Source: Acidobacteriota bacterium (GTDB lineage: Bacteria > Acidobacteriota > Terriglobia > Bryobacterales > Bryobacteraceae). Taken from it: DNA of 42,615 bases. Location: NCBI GenBank assembly GCA_025350695.1, contig JANXXI010000064.1, positions 1-42,615 on the forward strand. The letters are read 5' to 3'. The translations under genes and the position numbers were made by a program. Below the pieces are notes generated by a model, which was given only the letters and a program-made list of their open reading frames with translations, was not told the origin of the DNA and searched no databases. Of the stretch, positions 26,811 through 35,805 are shown piece after piece (within the stretch, counting starts at the first letter, position 1; every line of letters begins with the position of its first letter).

Positions 26811-28657
26811 ACTTGGCCGCCTCCAACGGGTAGAACAATCGTGAAACAGGAACCGCGTCCAGGCTGCGAGACCACTTCCATCTCTCCGCCATGGTGCGTT
26901 ACTATCTGTTTCACGATTGAAAGACCAATGCCCGTACCCGCCTCGCCTGTGGCCTCAGCCCGCTTGGTCCGGTAAAATTTTTGGAATATTTGTTTTAATT
27001 CTTTTTCGTCCATACCAATGCCTTCATCATTTACAGAAAGACGCAGGACGGGACCTTCGAGGGATGTTTTTACTGTAACACGAGTCTCAGCGGGAGAGTA
27101 TTTGATGGCGTTATTCAACAGATTGTAGAATGCATATTCCATTAATTCACGGTCGCCTTCCAGAATCACCGATGGTGCTTGGTCAGCCGTGATGACAATT
27201 TGCTTTCGCTCGGCCAGCGGCGTAACCCGGTCAAGACAAGCTTCCATTAAGTCGACCAACGCAAACGGCTCGCGCTTTAACTGCATTTGGCCGTCGGTAA
27301 GCCGCTCCACATCAAGGAAAGTTTGGATCATCTTCGCTAAGCGCTTGGATTCTGCGTTGATCATTTGAGCCATCTGTTTTCGTTTATCGTCGTTCATGTT
27401 GTAGCGGGTCATTAGCTCACTTGACCCTTGGATCGCGCTTAGCGGCGAACGCATTTCGTGCGCCACGAAGTGAATCGCTTGTTGATAGCGGCGCGTCTCT
27501 GATTCAGATGCGAATAGTTGGCGCCGCGTTAGGAAGTAGGCGAAACTAGCGGCGGTGGATACGCAAAGCCACGTTATGGCGACCGGCGCGAAGTACGGAA
27601 ACATGACCCCGTTCATGAAGAACAAATGGGGGATGGCGATGGCGGCAATCATTAGCGCCGCTCCGGTTAGGTAGGCCGGCACGCCAGACAGGAAAAAGAA
27701 AGTGGCCCCGCCCGCTGCCGCCAGTACCAGCCCTAGAAGCAAACCCAAGCTTAAGCTAGCGTCGGCCAGAAACCGGCGGCTGGCCAGCGTTTCGTAAAGG
27801 TGGGCGTGTATCTCAACGCCCGGCATGGGGATCGCTTTGGCGAATGGAGTCATGTAACGGTCGCGCATGGCCGATTGCGCAGTTGCTCCAACGAACACTA
27901 CTTTTCCCCGCGCCAGTTCGGCTTTCGTTGGATTTTCGATCAGGTCCTTTAGCGTCAGTTGAGGGATGGCCGACGAGCCTTCTTCGTTTGGCGGAATAAA
28001 GCGGATGCGCAGGCTACGGCCGCCGTCACTCTGTTTCGCCGGGATCACCATGCCGTCGAGTTCAAGATCGGTTGGCGATTCTATTACTTGCTTGACTCCA
28101 TGAGCCATCATGTATGCTTCCATCGCCAACGCCCAATGTCGCACTTTCCCGGCCGCCTTTTCCAGCGGTGCGTGGCGTGTTACGCCGTCCCAGTAGTCCG
28201 GTTCGGCCTCCACGTGGCCAATCGTTATTGCTGTCTGGACAAACATTGGAAGCGGTTCTTCCCAACCCGGCTTCATCAATTGTGCGGGAAGTATGATGTT
28301 GCCACACGCGCGAAACGCCGCAGCTAATTCCCGATTTTGCCCATCATCGCCTTTGTCCGCCAGCAGCACGTCAATCGCCACTACCTTCGGCTTCACCGCC
28401 GCGAGGATTTGCAGGCCTTGGGCAATCTCGCGGCGGATGAAAGACACGCCGCCCATGTGTTCAAACGTTGCATCATCCATGGCAAGGATGATCGATTCGG
28501 GTTGCCACGCGGGCGGCTTGTGAATCGCAAAAAGAAAATCCGCGGCGTAGTTGTCGATGCGGTGGGCCAGTGGCGAGATGGATGCCATCAAGCCCAATCC
28601 GGCAACGGCGGCCAGAGCCAATGAATACGTCGCGGCTGGAATTCCTTTGCCGGCCAT
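26792..28657 (-). CDS. CHASE2-domain sensor histidine kinase
   Basis: A 621-residue membrane kinase. Start ATG 28657 (MAGKGIPAATYSLAL) is preferred over an upstream ATG (28723), which would overlap the aminopeptidase gene; 28657 leaves a 7-bp gap. An N-terminal helix leads into a periplasmic CHASE2 domain (~30-300; ILAMDDATFEHMGG, VVAIDVLLADKG, GKVVFVGATAQSAMRDR). Three hydrophobic helices follow (~315-390). The kinase core has HFVAHEMRSPLSAIQGS (phospho-His), NLLNNAIKYSP (N box), DEGIGM (G1), FQKFYR, and GTGIGLSIVKQI (G2). CHASE2 usually senses an extracytoplasmic signal that is unknown here. It overlaps the NtrC-type regulator and would phosphorylate it. Confidence 0.93.
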   Translation of the reverse strand: MAGKGIPAATYSLALAAVAGLGLMASISPLAHRIDNYAADFLFAIHKPPAWQPESIILAMDDATFEHMGGVSFIRREIAQGLQILAAVKPKVVAIDVLLADKGDDGQNRELAAAFRACGNIILPAQLMKPGWEEPLPMFVQTAITIGHVEAEPDYWDGVTRHAPLEKAAGKVRHWALAMEAYMMAHGVKQVIESPTDLELDGMVIPAKQSDGGRSLRIRFIPPNEEGSSAIPQLTLKDLIENPTKAELARGKVVFVGATAQSAMRDRYMTPFAKAIPMPGVEIHAHLYETLASRRFLADASLSLGLLLGLVLAAAGGATFFFLSGVPAYLTGAALMIAAIAIPHLFFMNGVMFPYFAPVAITWLCVSTAASFAYFLTRRQLFASESETRRYQQAIHFVAHEMRSPLSAIQGSSELMTRYNMNDDKRKQMAQMINAESKRLAKMIQTFLDVERLTDGQMQLKREPFALVDLMEACLDRVTPLAERKQIVITADQAPSVILEGDRELMEYAFYNLLNNAIKYSPAETRVTVKTSLEGPVLRLSVNDEGIGMDEKELKQIFQKFYRTKRAEATGEAGTGIGLSIVKQIVTHHGGEMEVVSQPGRGSCFTIVLPVGGGQVCHASS

Positions 28658-28664
28658 CAGCTTG

Positions 28665-29921
28665 TTATTTTCCCGCTGCCAGAAACTTTTGTATGGCTTC
28701 CGGATCGCGGGGCAGGGCGCCACTCAATACTTTGGCCCCGGTAGCTGTAATCAGCAACGTATCTTCAATCCGTACGCCAATACCTTCTTCAGGGATGTAG
28801 ATCCCTGGTTCGATGGTGATCACGTGGCCTTCGGCCAATTCCTTGTCCGGCATCCAGGGGTCATGCACGTCAAGCCCAACGTGATGGCCAAGCCCGTGTG
28901 TGAAGTACTTGCCTAGCGGTTCGCCCTTGAGATCCTTGCCGTGGGTGTTGATGTAGTCAAAGGCAATTTGGTGCAAGCTCTTTGCGTCGCCCGTGCCTCG
29001 GATTATCATCCCGGGCTTGGCTGCGTCAATGGCGGCTTGCTGTGCGCCCAACACAATCTCATAAATCTCGCGTTGCCGCGGTGTGAATCGTCCATTCACC
29101 GGAATCGTGCGCGTGATGTCGGTTGCGTAATAAGAACACTCGGCGCCCACATCCATCAGCACCAGTTCGCCCGAATCCATTTTGCGGCCGTTCTTGTTGT
29201 AATGCAGGATGGTCGCGTTTCCACCGGAGCCAACAATAGGAGCATACGCATTCCGCTCGCAGCCATTCTCAAAATAGACGTCGGTCATAGCGGCCGACAA
29301 TTGATACTCGTACAGCCCGGCCCTCGTTTTACGCCATGCTGCTTTGTGGGCATCCACGGAGATATCAGTGGTCCGCTGAATCATTGCGATCTCGTTGGCC
29401 GACTTCTTGGCGCGCAGTGCGTACACTAGCGGCCTTGCATCCTCTGTCTTGCGTAGAGCCAGCACACCCTGGTATTTCCCGGAAGCAGGATTGGTGAAGT
29501 CCGTATATATTTTTCGAGGCGTTTCTAAGCGGCGGAACAACTGCGGTTCAAATTGCTCGATATCCATCACTCGTTGGAAGCCCGTCACCGTTGCCGCCTC
29601 AGCGCTTTCGGCCGTGAGCTTCTTCCCTGTGTATCGTTCCCGAATTGGGTTCGCCTTTGGCAAGAACAGTATCTCCGATTCGCCATCCATTAAAAGCAAT
29701 GCGCCAGGCTGCGTCCAGCCCGTCAAGTAATAGAAATTGCCATCTTGGAAGAAGCCAGAACGTCCGTCGCCGTGGTCGCTTTCCGATGCTCCAACAATTA
29801 CAAACACCCCGCCATCAAGCGATTTGCGGAGCGCCTGCCGGCGAGTGCCAAATTCTTCGAGCGGGATGCCGGCGCCAAGGCACAGCACCGCCGAAAGGAG
29901 GAACAAAATAAACCTACGCAT
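28665..29921 (-). CDS. Exported M24B (Xaa-Pro) aminopeptidase
   Basis: A 418-residue metallopeptidase with a signal peptide MRRFILFLLSAVLCLGAG, so periplasmic rather than cytoplasmic like standard PepP. The N-terminal creatinase-like domain contains FFQDGNFYYLTGWTQPGA (about 58-75), typical of PepP. The pita-bread domain keeps all five metal ligands: LMDVGAECSYYATDITRT (two Asp), THGLGHHVGLDVHD (His), TIEPGIYIP (Glu) and VRIEDTLL (Glu). It removes N-terminal residues preceding proline. It is the first gene of the operon with the CHASE2 kinase and regulator. Its start is only 30 bp from the divergent esterase start. Confidence 0.93.
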   Translation of the reverse strand: MRRFILFLLSAVLCLGAGIPLEEFGTRRQALRKSLDGGVFVIVGASESDHGDGRSGFFQDGNFYYLTGWTQPGALLLMDGESEILFLPKANPIRERYTGKKLTAESAEAATVTGFQRVMDIEQFEPQLFRRLETPRKIYTDFTNPASGKYQGVLALRKTEDARPLVYALRAKKSANEIAMIQRTTDISVDAHKAAWRKTRAGLYEYQLSAAMTDVYFENGCERNAYAPIVGSGGNATILHYNKNGRKMDSGELVLMDVGAECSYYATDITRTIPVNGRFTPRQREIYEIVLGAQQAAIDAAKPGMIIRGTGDAKSLHQIAFDYINTHGKDLKGEPLGKYFTHGLGHHVGLDVHDPWMPDKELAEGHVITIEPGIYIPEEGIGVRIEDTLLITATGAKVLSGALPRDPEAIQKFLAAGK

Positions 29922-29951
29922 ATATTCAAGGTATATGATAGGGGCTCTACT

Positions 29952-31055
29952 ATGAAAGCTGCTCTACTATTTCTCGTTCTGGCATGGACCGTTTTGCCCC
30001 AAGCCCCGCCGCAAGACAACTTGGTTTCCCCGTATATTGAACCAGACCGCAAGGTTATTTTCCGCATCCGGGCCCCCAAGGCTACCGATGTTTTCATGTA
30101 TGGCGATTGGATGCCATTAGGCTCAAAACAACCTTTGACAAAAGGTGGCGACGGAGTTTGGTCCGTCACGGTGGGTCCTGTTGACGTGGGCATGTATCTG
30201 TACAGTTTCACTGTCGATGGCATGACCATTGCCGATCCCATCAATCCCCGGATGAAGCTTCGAAGCCGGACATCGGCCAGCATTATCGAAGTGTCCGGCG
30301 AAGCCCCAGCCTTCTGGCAAATGCGGGATGTACCGCATGGTTCGGTAGACATCAACTGGCAGAAATCGAAAACGATCAATGGCGAGACGCGGCCCATCTG
30401 GGTCTATCTTCCACCCGCCTATGAAAAGAATCCGGGCAAGCGTTACCCCGTGCTCTACCTGCTGCACGGCAGTAATGACACAGCCGCTGGGTGGGTCACT
30501 GCCGGCAACGCGAATCTGATCATCGACAACTTGATAGCTGAAAAGAAGGCGATGGAGATGGTTGTGGTTATGCCCTACACGCATGCCGTGCCATTCGGTT
30601 CGCCGCGTGAGATGCAGGCAAAGAACACGCCTCTGTTTGAAAAATATCTTCTGGAAGACGTGATGCCCTATACCGAATCCAAATACCGCATCAAGAAGGG
30701 CAGCACAAACCAGGCGCTGGTCGGATTGTCCATGGGTGGTGGTCATTCGCTTCATATCGGGTTGAGCCATCTTGGCCTGTTCCATACTGTGGGCGTTTTC
30801 AGTTCCGCCCCGGGAGCCGACTTCGAGACAAAATACGCCGACGCCCTTGATCACGCGGCCACCACCAACAATAAGTTGAAGCAGTTGTGGATTGGCTGCG
30901 GACGCCAGGACACGGCATTCCCGCGCGCCAAGAAGCTTTCAGAATCTTTGAATGCGCACAAGATTAAACATACCTTCCGCGAAATTGATGGCGAGCATAC
31001 TTACACTGTTTGGCGTCAATTTCTTTATGAAGTGGCGCCTTCGCTGTTCCGGTAG
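29952..31055 (+). CDS. Secreted alpha/beta-hydrolase esterase with N-terminal Ig-like (CBM48-type) domain
   Basis: A 367-residue protein. Start ATG 29952 begins the signal MKAALLFLVLAWTVLPQ; an upstream open extension is a shadow of the aminopeptidase gene. Residues ~30-115 are an early-set domain (FRIRAPKATDVFMYGDW, MYLYSFTVDG) like those in CE1 esterases and glycan-binding modules. The catalytic domain carries YPVLYLLHGSNDT (oxyanion), GLSMGGGHS (nucleophile Ser), GCGRQDTAF (Asp region) and DGEHTYTVW (His). Family members are feruloyl/acetyl-xylan esterases or enterochelin-esterase relatives. Plant-polymer deacylation is likely but unproven. The Gfo/Idh gene starts 9 bp downstream, suggesting an operon. 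Confidence 0.88.
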   Translation: MKAALLFLVLAWTVLPQAPPQDNLVSPYIEPDRKVIFRIRAPKATDVFMYGDWMPLGSKQPLTKGGDGVWSVTVGPVDVGMYLYSFTVDGMTIADPINPRMKLRSRTSASIIEVSGEAPAFWQMRDVPHGSVDINWQKSKTINGETRPIWVYLPPAYEKNPGKRYPVLYLLHGSNDTAAGWVTAGNANLIIDNLIAEKKAMEMVVVMPYTHAVPFGSPREMQAKNTPLFEKYLLEDVMPYTESKYRIKKGSTNQALVGLSMGGGHSLHIGLSHLGLFHTVGVFSSAPGADFETKYADALDHAATTNNKLKQLWIGCGRQDTAFPRAKKLSESLNAHKIKHTFREIDGEHTYTVWRQFLYEVAPSLFR

Positions 31056-31064
31056 AATATCCTC

Positions 31065-32405
31065 ATGAATCGACGTCAATTCTTAAGCGCCGGCGCGGCT
31101 GGCATTTTCAGCGCATCCAACTACGCGGCTCCGTTTGCCGATACGAAGCCGAAACGCGTGGGAATGATCGGCTCTGGCTGGTATGGCAAAAGCGATTTGC
31201 TGCGTCTGGTGCAAGTGGCGCCGGTGGAAGTAGTCTCGCTTTGCGATGTGGATTCGCACATGCTGGCGGAGGCGGCTGAATTGGTTTCCACTCGGCAGGC
31301 GTCGCACAAAAAGCCTCGCACATATTCCAGCTACAAAAAGATGCTGGCGGAAAAAGATCTCGACCTGGTGATCATTGATACGCCGGATCATTGGCACGCG
31401 TTGCCGATGATTGAGGCCGTTAAGGGTGGGCTTGATGTTTGGGTTCAGAAGCCAATCAGCGTGGATATCGAAGAGGGCTACGCCATGCTGGCCGCCGCGC
31501 GCAAGTACAACAAGGTGGTTCAAGTGGGTACGCAGCGGCGCTCCACGCCTCATTTAATCGAGGCGCGCGACCAGTTCATTCGCGAAGGCAAACTGGGCCA
31601 GATTGGGGTCGTGGAAATTTATTGCTACTATCACATGCGGGCAACCACGAATCCGCCGGATACTACGCCGCCCGACTATTTCGACTATGAAACGTGGACC
31701 GGACCCGCCCCCATGCGCCCCTATAACGAGTTGGTGCATCCTCGCCGCTGGCGTGCGTTTGAAGAGTATAGCAATGGCATTATGGGCGACATGTGCGTCC
31801 ATATGTTGGATATGACGCGTTGGATGATGGACCTCGGCTGGCCGAAGAGCGTTTCCTCTTCGGGCGGCATCTTGGTGGACAAGAAAAGCAAGGCAAACAT
31901 TCCCGACACGCAGACCGCCACTTTCGATTTTGGTGACTTGAAGGTGATCTGGAATCATCGCAGCTATGGCGCCGCGCCCGATCCAAAGTATCCGTGGGGG
32001 GCTACGTTTTATGGTGAAAAGGGAACCCTGAAGACCAGCGTGATGGGCTACGATTTCATCCCGGAAAAGGGTGCGCCCGTTCACAAGGACGTCGTCTACG
32101 AATACGAACAGTTCCCCGAAGACCGCACTGAAAAGGATTTGGAGCGGCACGTTGCCCCGGCGATTCGCGGCCATATGAAGAACTTCCTTCAGTGTATTGA
32201 GTCGCGCGAAAAGCCCGTGGCCGATATCGAGCAAGGGCACATTTCAACCGCCAGTTGCATTCTGGCGAACATGTCGATGAAGTTGGGGCGGACGCTCACA
32301 TGGGATCCTGCTAAGCATCGAATTGTCGGAGATGAGGTGGCGAACAAATTGCTTCGGCGGCCATATCGCAAGGGCTACACCCATCCGGCTGCTTCGTTGG
32401 TGTAA
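31065..32405 (+). CDS. Tat-exported Gfo/Idh/MocA-family oxidoreductase
   Basis: A 446-residue protein beginning MNRRQFLSAGAAGIFSAS, a strong Tat signal, so it would fold with its cofactor before export. The Rossmann domain has VGMIGSGWYGKSDLL (NAD(P) binding), LCDVD, and DTPDHWHALPMIEA. The usual EKP motif appears as VQKPIS. The C-terminal domain contains NGIMGDMCVHMLDMTRWMM with the catalytic histidine region, and GPAPMRPYNELVHPRRWR as in bacteroidal and acidobacterial secreted members. Members act on sugars or sugar derivatives; some secreted ones are glycosidases using bound NAD. It is probably co-transcribed with the upstream esterase, consistent with carbohydrate catabolism. Confidence 0.92.
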   Translation: MNRRQFLSAGAAGIFSASNYAAPFADTKPKRVGMIGSGWYGKSDLLRLVQVAPVEVVSLCDVDSHMLAEAAELVSTRQASHKKPRTYSSYKKMLAEKDLDLVIIDTPDHWHALPMIEAVKGGLDVWVQKPISVDIEEGYAMLAAARKYNKVVQVGTQRRSTPHLIEARDQFIREGKLGQIGVVEIYCYYHMRATTNPPDTTPPDYFDYETWTGPAPMRPYNELVHPRRWRAFEEYSNGIMGDMCVHMLDMTRWMMDLGWPKSVSSSGGILVDKKSKANIPDTQTATFDFGDLKVIWNHRSYGAAPDPKYPWGATFYGEKGTLKTSVMGYDFIPEKGAPVHKDVVYEYEQFPEDRTEKDLERHVAPAIRGHMKNFLQCIESREKPVADIEQGHISTASCILANMSMKLGRTLTWDPAKHRIVGDEVANKLLRRPYRKGYTHPAASLV

Positions 32406-32416
32406 GAAGAATCTCC

Positions 32417-33037
32417 TTATTTCACTATCGTAACGGTCTTGATAAAATCCATCCGGGGAAACGCACGGTCCATGTACCCGTTCGCTTCCAACTCCATGCG
32501 CTTGGGGTCCGGACCACTCCCGCTTGGCGGATGATCTCCATATAAGAACGACAATTTATCAGCGACGTCCATCCCCTCGATGACTTTCCCGATGGGGGCG
32601 AATCCGTCCTTATCCAAATCAGTGTTGTCCTTTAGATTGATGAATAGCTGTGTTGTTCTCGTGGATGGTCCGCGTGCGGCGAACGTCACTACCCCTCGTA
32701 CATTCTTTTCTTTTACCGGATCGTCGATGATTTTCAGTTGCCGCCATAAGGCCTGAATCTTGGGATCTTTGTTCACGCCGAACTGCGCCACAAACCCCTT
32801 CAACACGCGATGAAACTTCGTTTCGTTGAAGAATTGTTCCTGAATTAATTCGTAGAAACGGTCAGCTCCCCTGGGCGCCCAATCGCGATGAATTTCCATC
32901 ACGATATCGCCCTTGGAAGTTTCCATCTTCGCCTTAAAAACTTCAGGAGTCGGCTCCTTCTTTTTCACCTCAACGGGCTTGTCAGTCCCGCAACCCGCCA
33001 ACGCAAGTAACCCCACCACCACCAGAATGTTTCTCAT
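32417..33037 (-). CDS. Cyclophilin-type peptidyl-prolyl isomerase lipoprotein
   Basis: A 206-residue periplasmic lipoprotein. Start ATG 33037 is chosen because MRNILVVVGLLALAGC gives a clean lipobox (Cys16) and overlaps the polA stop as ATGA, indicating coupling. The cyclophilin fold includes GDIVMEIHRDWAPRGADRFY, FNETKFHRVLKGFVAQFG, RGVVTFAARGPSTRTTQLFI and GFAPIGKVIEGMDVAD. The active-site arginine (FHRV) and the glutamine/phenylalanine blocks are present, with an insertion (DPKIQALWRQLKIIDDP) as in other bacterial versions. Expected role: cis/trans proline isomerisation of exported proteins. The coupling with polA is probably transcriptional convenience, not functional. Confidence 0.9.
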   Translation of the reverse strand: MRNILVVVGLLALAGCGTDKPVEVKKKEPTPEVFKAKMETSKGDIVMEIHRDWAPRGADRFYELIQEQFFNETKFHRVLKGFVAQFGVNKDPKIQALWRQLKIIDDPVKEKNVRGVVTFAARGPSTRTTQLFINLKDNTDLDKDGFAPIGKVIEGMDVADKLSFLYGDHPPSGSGPDPKRMELEANGYMDRAFPRMDFIKTVTIVK

Positions 33038-35547
33038 TTCGCATCTCTCCAATTTGGGCCAACACCAGCCTCCACCAACAGTGGAACTTTCAGTTTCACT
33101 ACCCCTTCCATTACGCGCTTCACCAATTCCGCAGCCGGCTTGGCTTCATCCGCCGGGGCTTCCAACAACAGTTCGTCATGCACCTGTAGCAGGACCCGCG
33201 CATGCATCTTTGCTTGAGCCAGTTCGCGGTCCAGCCGGATCATCGCCAGCTTTATTAAATCAGAAGCCGAACCTTGCAGTGGCGTGTTCACTGCCGTCCT
33301 CTCCGAAAATCCACGCATATTTGAGTTGCGCGATTGAATGTCGGGGATGGGTCGACGACGTCCGTGCATGGTTGTCGAATATCCTAGTTCCCGAACTTTC
33401 GCGATGGTTTCATCAATCCACTTCCTCACTCCGTGATATCGCTCAAAGTAATTCTTGATGTACATTTGCGCCTCGCCGCGAGGGATGCCTAGGGTCTGCG
33501 AAAGGCCAAAGGCTGTTTGTCCGTAGACGATGCCAAAGTTTACCGCTTTGGCGCTACGCCGCATTTCAGGCGTTACGAACATCAGGCCAGCGCCGAACAC
33601 CTCGGCCGCGGTGCGGGTGTGGATGTCCTCGCCGTTCTGGAAGGCCTCAACCAAAACGCTGTCGCCCGATAGGTGAGCCAAGAGCCGCAATTCGATCTGC
33701 GAGTAGTCGGCGGAAATCATCACCCAGCCAGGCTCTGGAACGAACGCCGCTCGGATTTCGCGGCCAAGCGCCGTGCGAATCGGAATGTTTTGCAAATTGG
33801 GGTCGGAACTGGAGAGCCGGCCGGTAGCTGCTCCCGTCTGATTAAACGTTGTGTGCACCCGTCCGGTAGCAGGGCGGATCATAGTGGGCAGCGCATCCAC
33901 ATAAGTGCTTTTCAGTTTTGAGGCTCCGCGGAATTCGAGCACCTTTGCCGCCACGCCATGCTCCGCCGCCAACAGTTCCAAAACATCAGCCGCGGTGGAA
34001 TAGTTTTTGGTCTTACCGGTCTTGCCCTGCACGGGCAAACCCATCTCTTCAAACAACACTTTTCCCAACTGCGGCGGAGAGTTGATGTTAAACGGATGAC
34101 CGGCTAATTCGTAAATCTCCGAAGTCAGCCGCGTGATCTCCGCTTCCATCTGTCCTGAAAGGCCGGCAAGCACGTCCGTATCCACGCGAATTCCGGTGCG
34201 TTCCATCTTTGCTAATACTGAGGCAACGGGCAGGTCGATCTGCTCATAGGCAACCTTGCCGCCCTCTTCGGCAACCCTGGGCCCCAGTTTTCCCGCCAGC
34301 TTCCAAATCAGATCCGCCTTCGCCGCCGCGCCCGGCAGGTGCTGTTCGCCGAAGTGTGTTTCTGATAGCTTGTCTAAACGGCAACCGCCAGGATCGGCAT
34401 TCAACAAAAATGCCTCGAGTTCTATATCCCGCGCGATTTCCGAAGCATGTTCAAAGTTGCGATAAACATCTTTTGAGTTATGGACGATCTTGGTTACGTT
34501 CCCGTCGTTGAACAATGCTTCAGCCAATTCACGTGGACCGCCTAGCGCCTTTCCATCGCGCGCGATTCCCAAGCTGGATTCTTCCACTACCGCTGCAACA
34601 GGCCCAACTCCGGTAAACTCACGGAGCTCCTCATAGGTGGCGAACGTTCCATACTCGACGACTCGGGCCGGTTGCGGAGCCGTCTTTTCCAAATCCTTCA
34701 GGAAGGTGAAGAACTCCATTTCTCTGTAAAAGTCCCGCAATGCGACGGCATCTGGCGGAGTCAGTTGCAGATCTTCAAGGGCGCAGACCACGTTATCTGA
34801 ACAGTCCACCGTGGCCAACCTCTTGCTGAGCAAGATCTGCTCCCGATTGTTTTGCAGACTTTCCCGATAGGTTTTTTTCTCCACTTCCGCCGCCCGTTCA
34901 AGAGCTGCTTCAACCGACCCAAACCGCAGGATGATGTCCTTGGCTCCCTTTTCGCCGATGCCCGGCGCACCTGGGATGTTGTCCACCGCGTCGCCCTTCA
35001 GCGCCAATAAATCGGCGACCTGGGATGGCTCAACACCCATAAACTCCTTCACTTGTTCGGGGCCATACATCATGTCATCTTTAGCCGGATTGAGCATGGA
35101 GACTTTGTTGGTAACCAACTGCAGCAGATCTTTGTCGGAGGAGACAATTACGACGTCGAATCCGTTGGCGGCATATTTCTTAGACAATCCCCCAATGACG
35201 TCATCTGCCTCGAACGCTGGGAACTCCAGGACCGGAATTTTCATTGCTTCCAGCAGACGCCGGACTAGAGGAATTTGATCCAACAGGTCCGGCGGAGTCT
35301 CAGTCCGATTGGCCTTATAGGCTGCGAATTCCTGTTCCCGAAACGTCGGTCCGGTGCTCTCGAAAATGGCCGCCAAATAGTCCGGCTTGTGGCTGGCGAT
35401 CAGCTTCTTCACCATGTTGTGGAAGATGAAAACAGCCTCAGTGGAAACGCCTTTGGAGGTCCGCATCGGCGGCGCTCCGGTTCGCGCTCTGGCATGGTAG
35501 GCGCGGAAAATGTAGCCGAAGGAGTCGATTAGAAAGAGCCGGGGCAT
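33034..35547 (-). CDS. polA: DNA polymerase I (apparently without active 3'-5' exonuclease)
   Basis: An 837-residue enzyme for Okazaki-fragment maturation and repair. Start ATG 35547 (MPRLFLIDSFGYIFRAYHA) fits family starts; upstream open codons are not conserved. The 5'-3' exonuclease domain (~1-290) keeps FEADDVIGGLS, SSDKDLLQLV and GDAVDNIPGAPGIGEKGA. The middle domain (~300-450) lacks the DxE motif of proofreading enzymes (region reads VAAVVEESSLGIARDG) and the late acidic YxxxD. The polymerase domain has motif A (SADYSQIELRLLAHLSGD), motif B (RRSAKAVNFGIVYGQTAFG) and motif C (LLQVHDELLLE). Length is like Taq polymerase. Divergent from lpxC across 258 bp. Confidence 0.95.
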   Translation of the reverse strand: MPRLFLIDSFGYIFRAYHARARTGAPPMRTSKGVSTEAVFIFHNMVKKLIASHKPDYLAAIFESTGPTFREQEFAAYKANRTETPPDLLDQIPLVRRLLEAMKIPVLEFPAFEADDVIGGLSKKYAANGFDVVIVSSDKDLLQLVTNKVSMLNPAKDDMMYGPEQVKEFMGVEPSQVADLLALKGDAVDNIPGAPGIGEKGAKDIILRFGSVEAALERAAEVEKKTYRESLQNNREQILLSKRLATVDCSDNVVCALEDLQLTPPDAVALRDFYREMEFFTFLKDLEKTAPQPARVVEYGTFATYEELREFTGVGPVAAVVEESSLGIARDGKALGGPRELAEALFNDGNVTKIVHNSKDVYRNFEHASEIARDIELEAFLLNADPGGCRLDKLSETHFGEQHLPGAAAKADLIWKLAGKLGPRVAEEGGKVAYEQIDLPVASVLAKMERTGIRVDTDVLAGLSGQMEAEITRLTSEIYELAGHPFNINSPPQLGKVLFEEMGLPVQGKTGKTKNYSTAADVLELLAAEHGVAAKVLEFRGASKLKSTYVDALPTMIRPATGRVHTTFNQTGAATGRLSSSDPNLQNIPIRTALGREIRAAFVPEPGWVMISADYSQIELRLLAHLSGDSVLVEAFQNGEDIHTRTAAEVFGAGLMFVTPEMRRSAKAVNFGIVYGQTAFGLSQTLGIPRGEAQMYIKNYFERYHGVRKWIDETIAKVRELGYSTTMHGRRRPIPDIQSRNSNMRGFSERTAVNTPLQGSASDLIKLAMIRLDRELAQAKMHARVLLQVHDELLLEAPADEAKPAAELVKRVMEGVVKLKVPLLVEAGVGPNWRDAK

Positions 35548-35671
35548 CCAGATCAGAATAGCGCGAGTAGGGGAAAGGCGACGCCCCGATGTGGGTAGCG
35601 GCCTTAGAATTAGAGAAATTGCTGTCCGGAGTTTATTTTCGTTGCAGTTTCGTAACAAATGGGGGCGAATA

Positions 35672-35712
35672 GCCACAGTTGTATATGCCAAGTGTGGCAT
35701 TTTGGCCACAGT
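35672..35712. promoter_or_regulatory. Cluster of inverted and direct repeats in the polA-lpxC spacer
   Basis: GCCACAGT occurs twice (35672-35679 and 35705-35712), exactly 33 bp apart, about three helical turns. Between them is TGTGGC (35693-35698), inverted relative to both, and a symmetrical ATGCCA-AGTG-TGGCAT (35685-35700). The surrounding sequence is AT-rich. This is what a dimeric regulator site can look like, but no regulator is known and chance is not excluded. Confidence 0.4.
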
Positions 35713-35744
35713 AAATAACATCTAAGTATTTGCATACGAGTTGC

Positions 35745-35774
35745 TTACCAAATTCCATATTTCTCTGTTACACT
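35745..35774 (+). promoter_or_regulatory. Candidate lpxC promoter
   Basis: TTACCA (35745-35750) and TACACT (35769-35774) form a weak sigma-70-like pair with an 18-bp spacer, ending 31 bp before the TTG start of lpxC. Each box matches its consensus in four of six positions. The preceding repeats lie just upstream, as an operator might. Confidence 0.35.
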
Positions 35775-35805
35775 GTCTGTTGTCTTCCCGAACGGAGTTC
35801 AGTTT

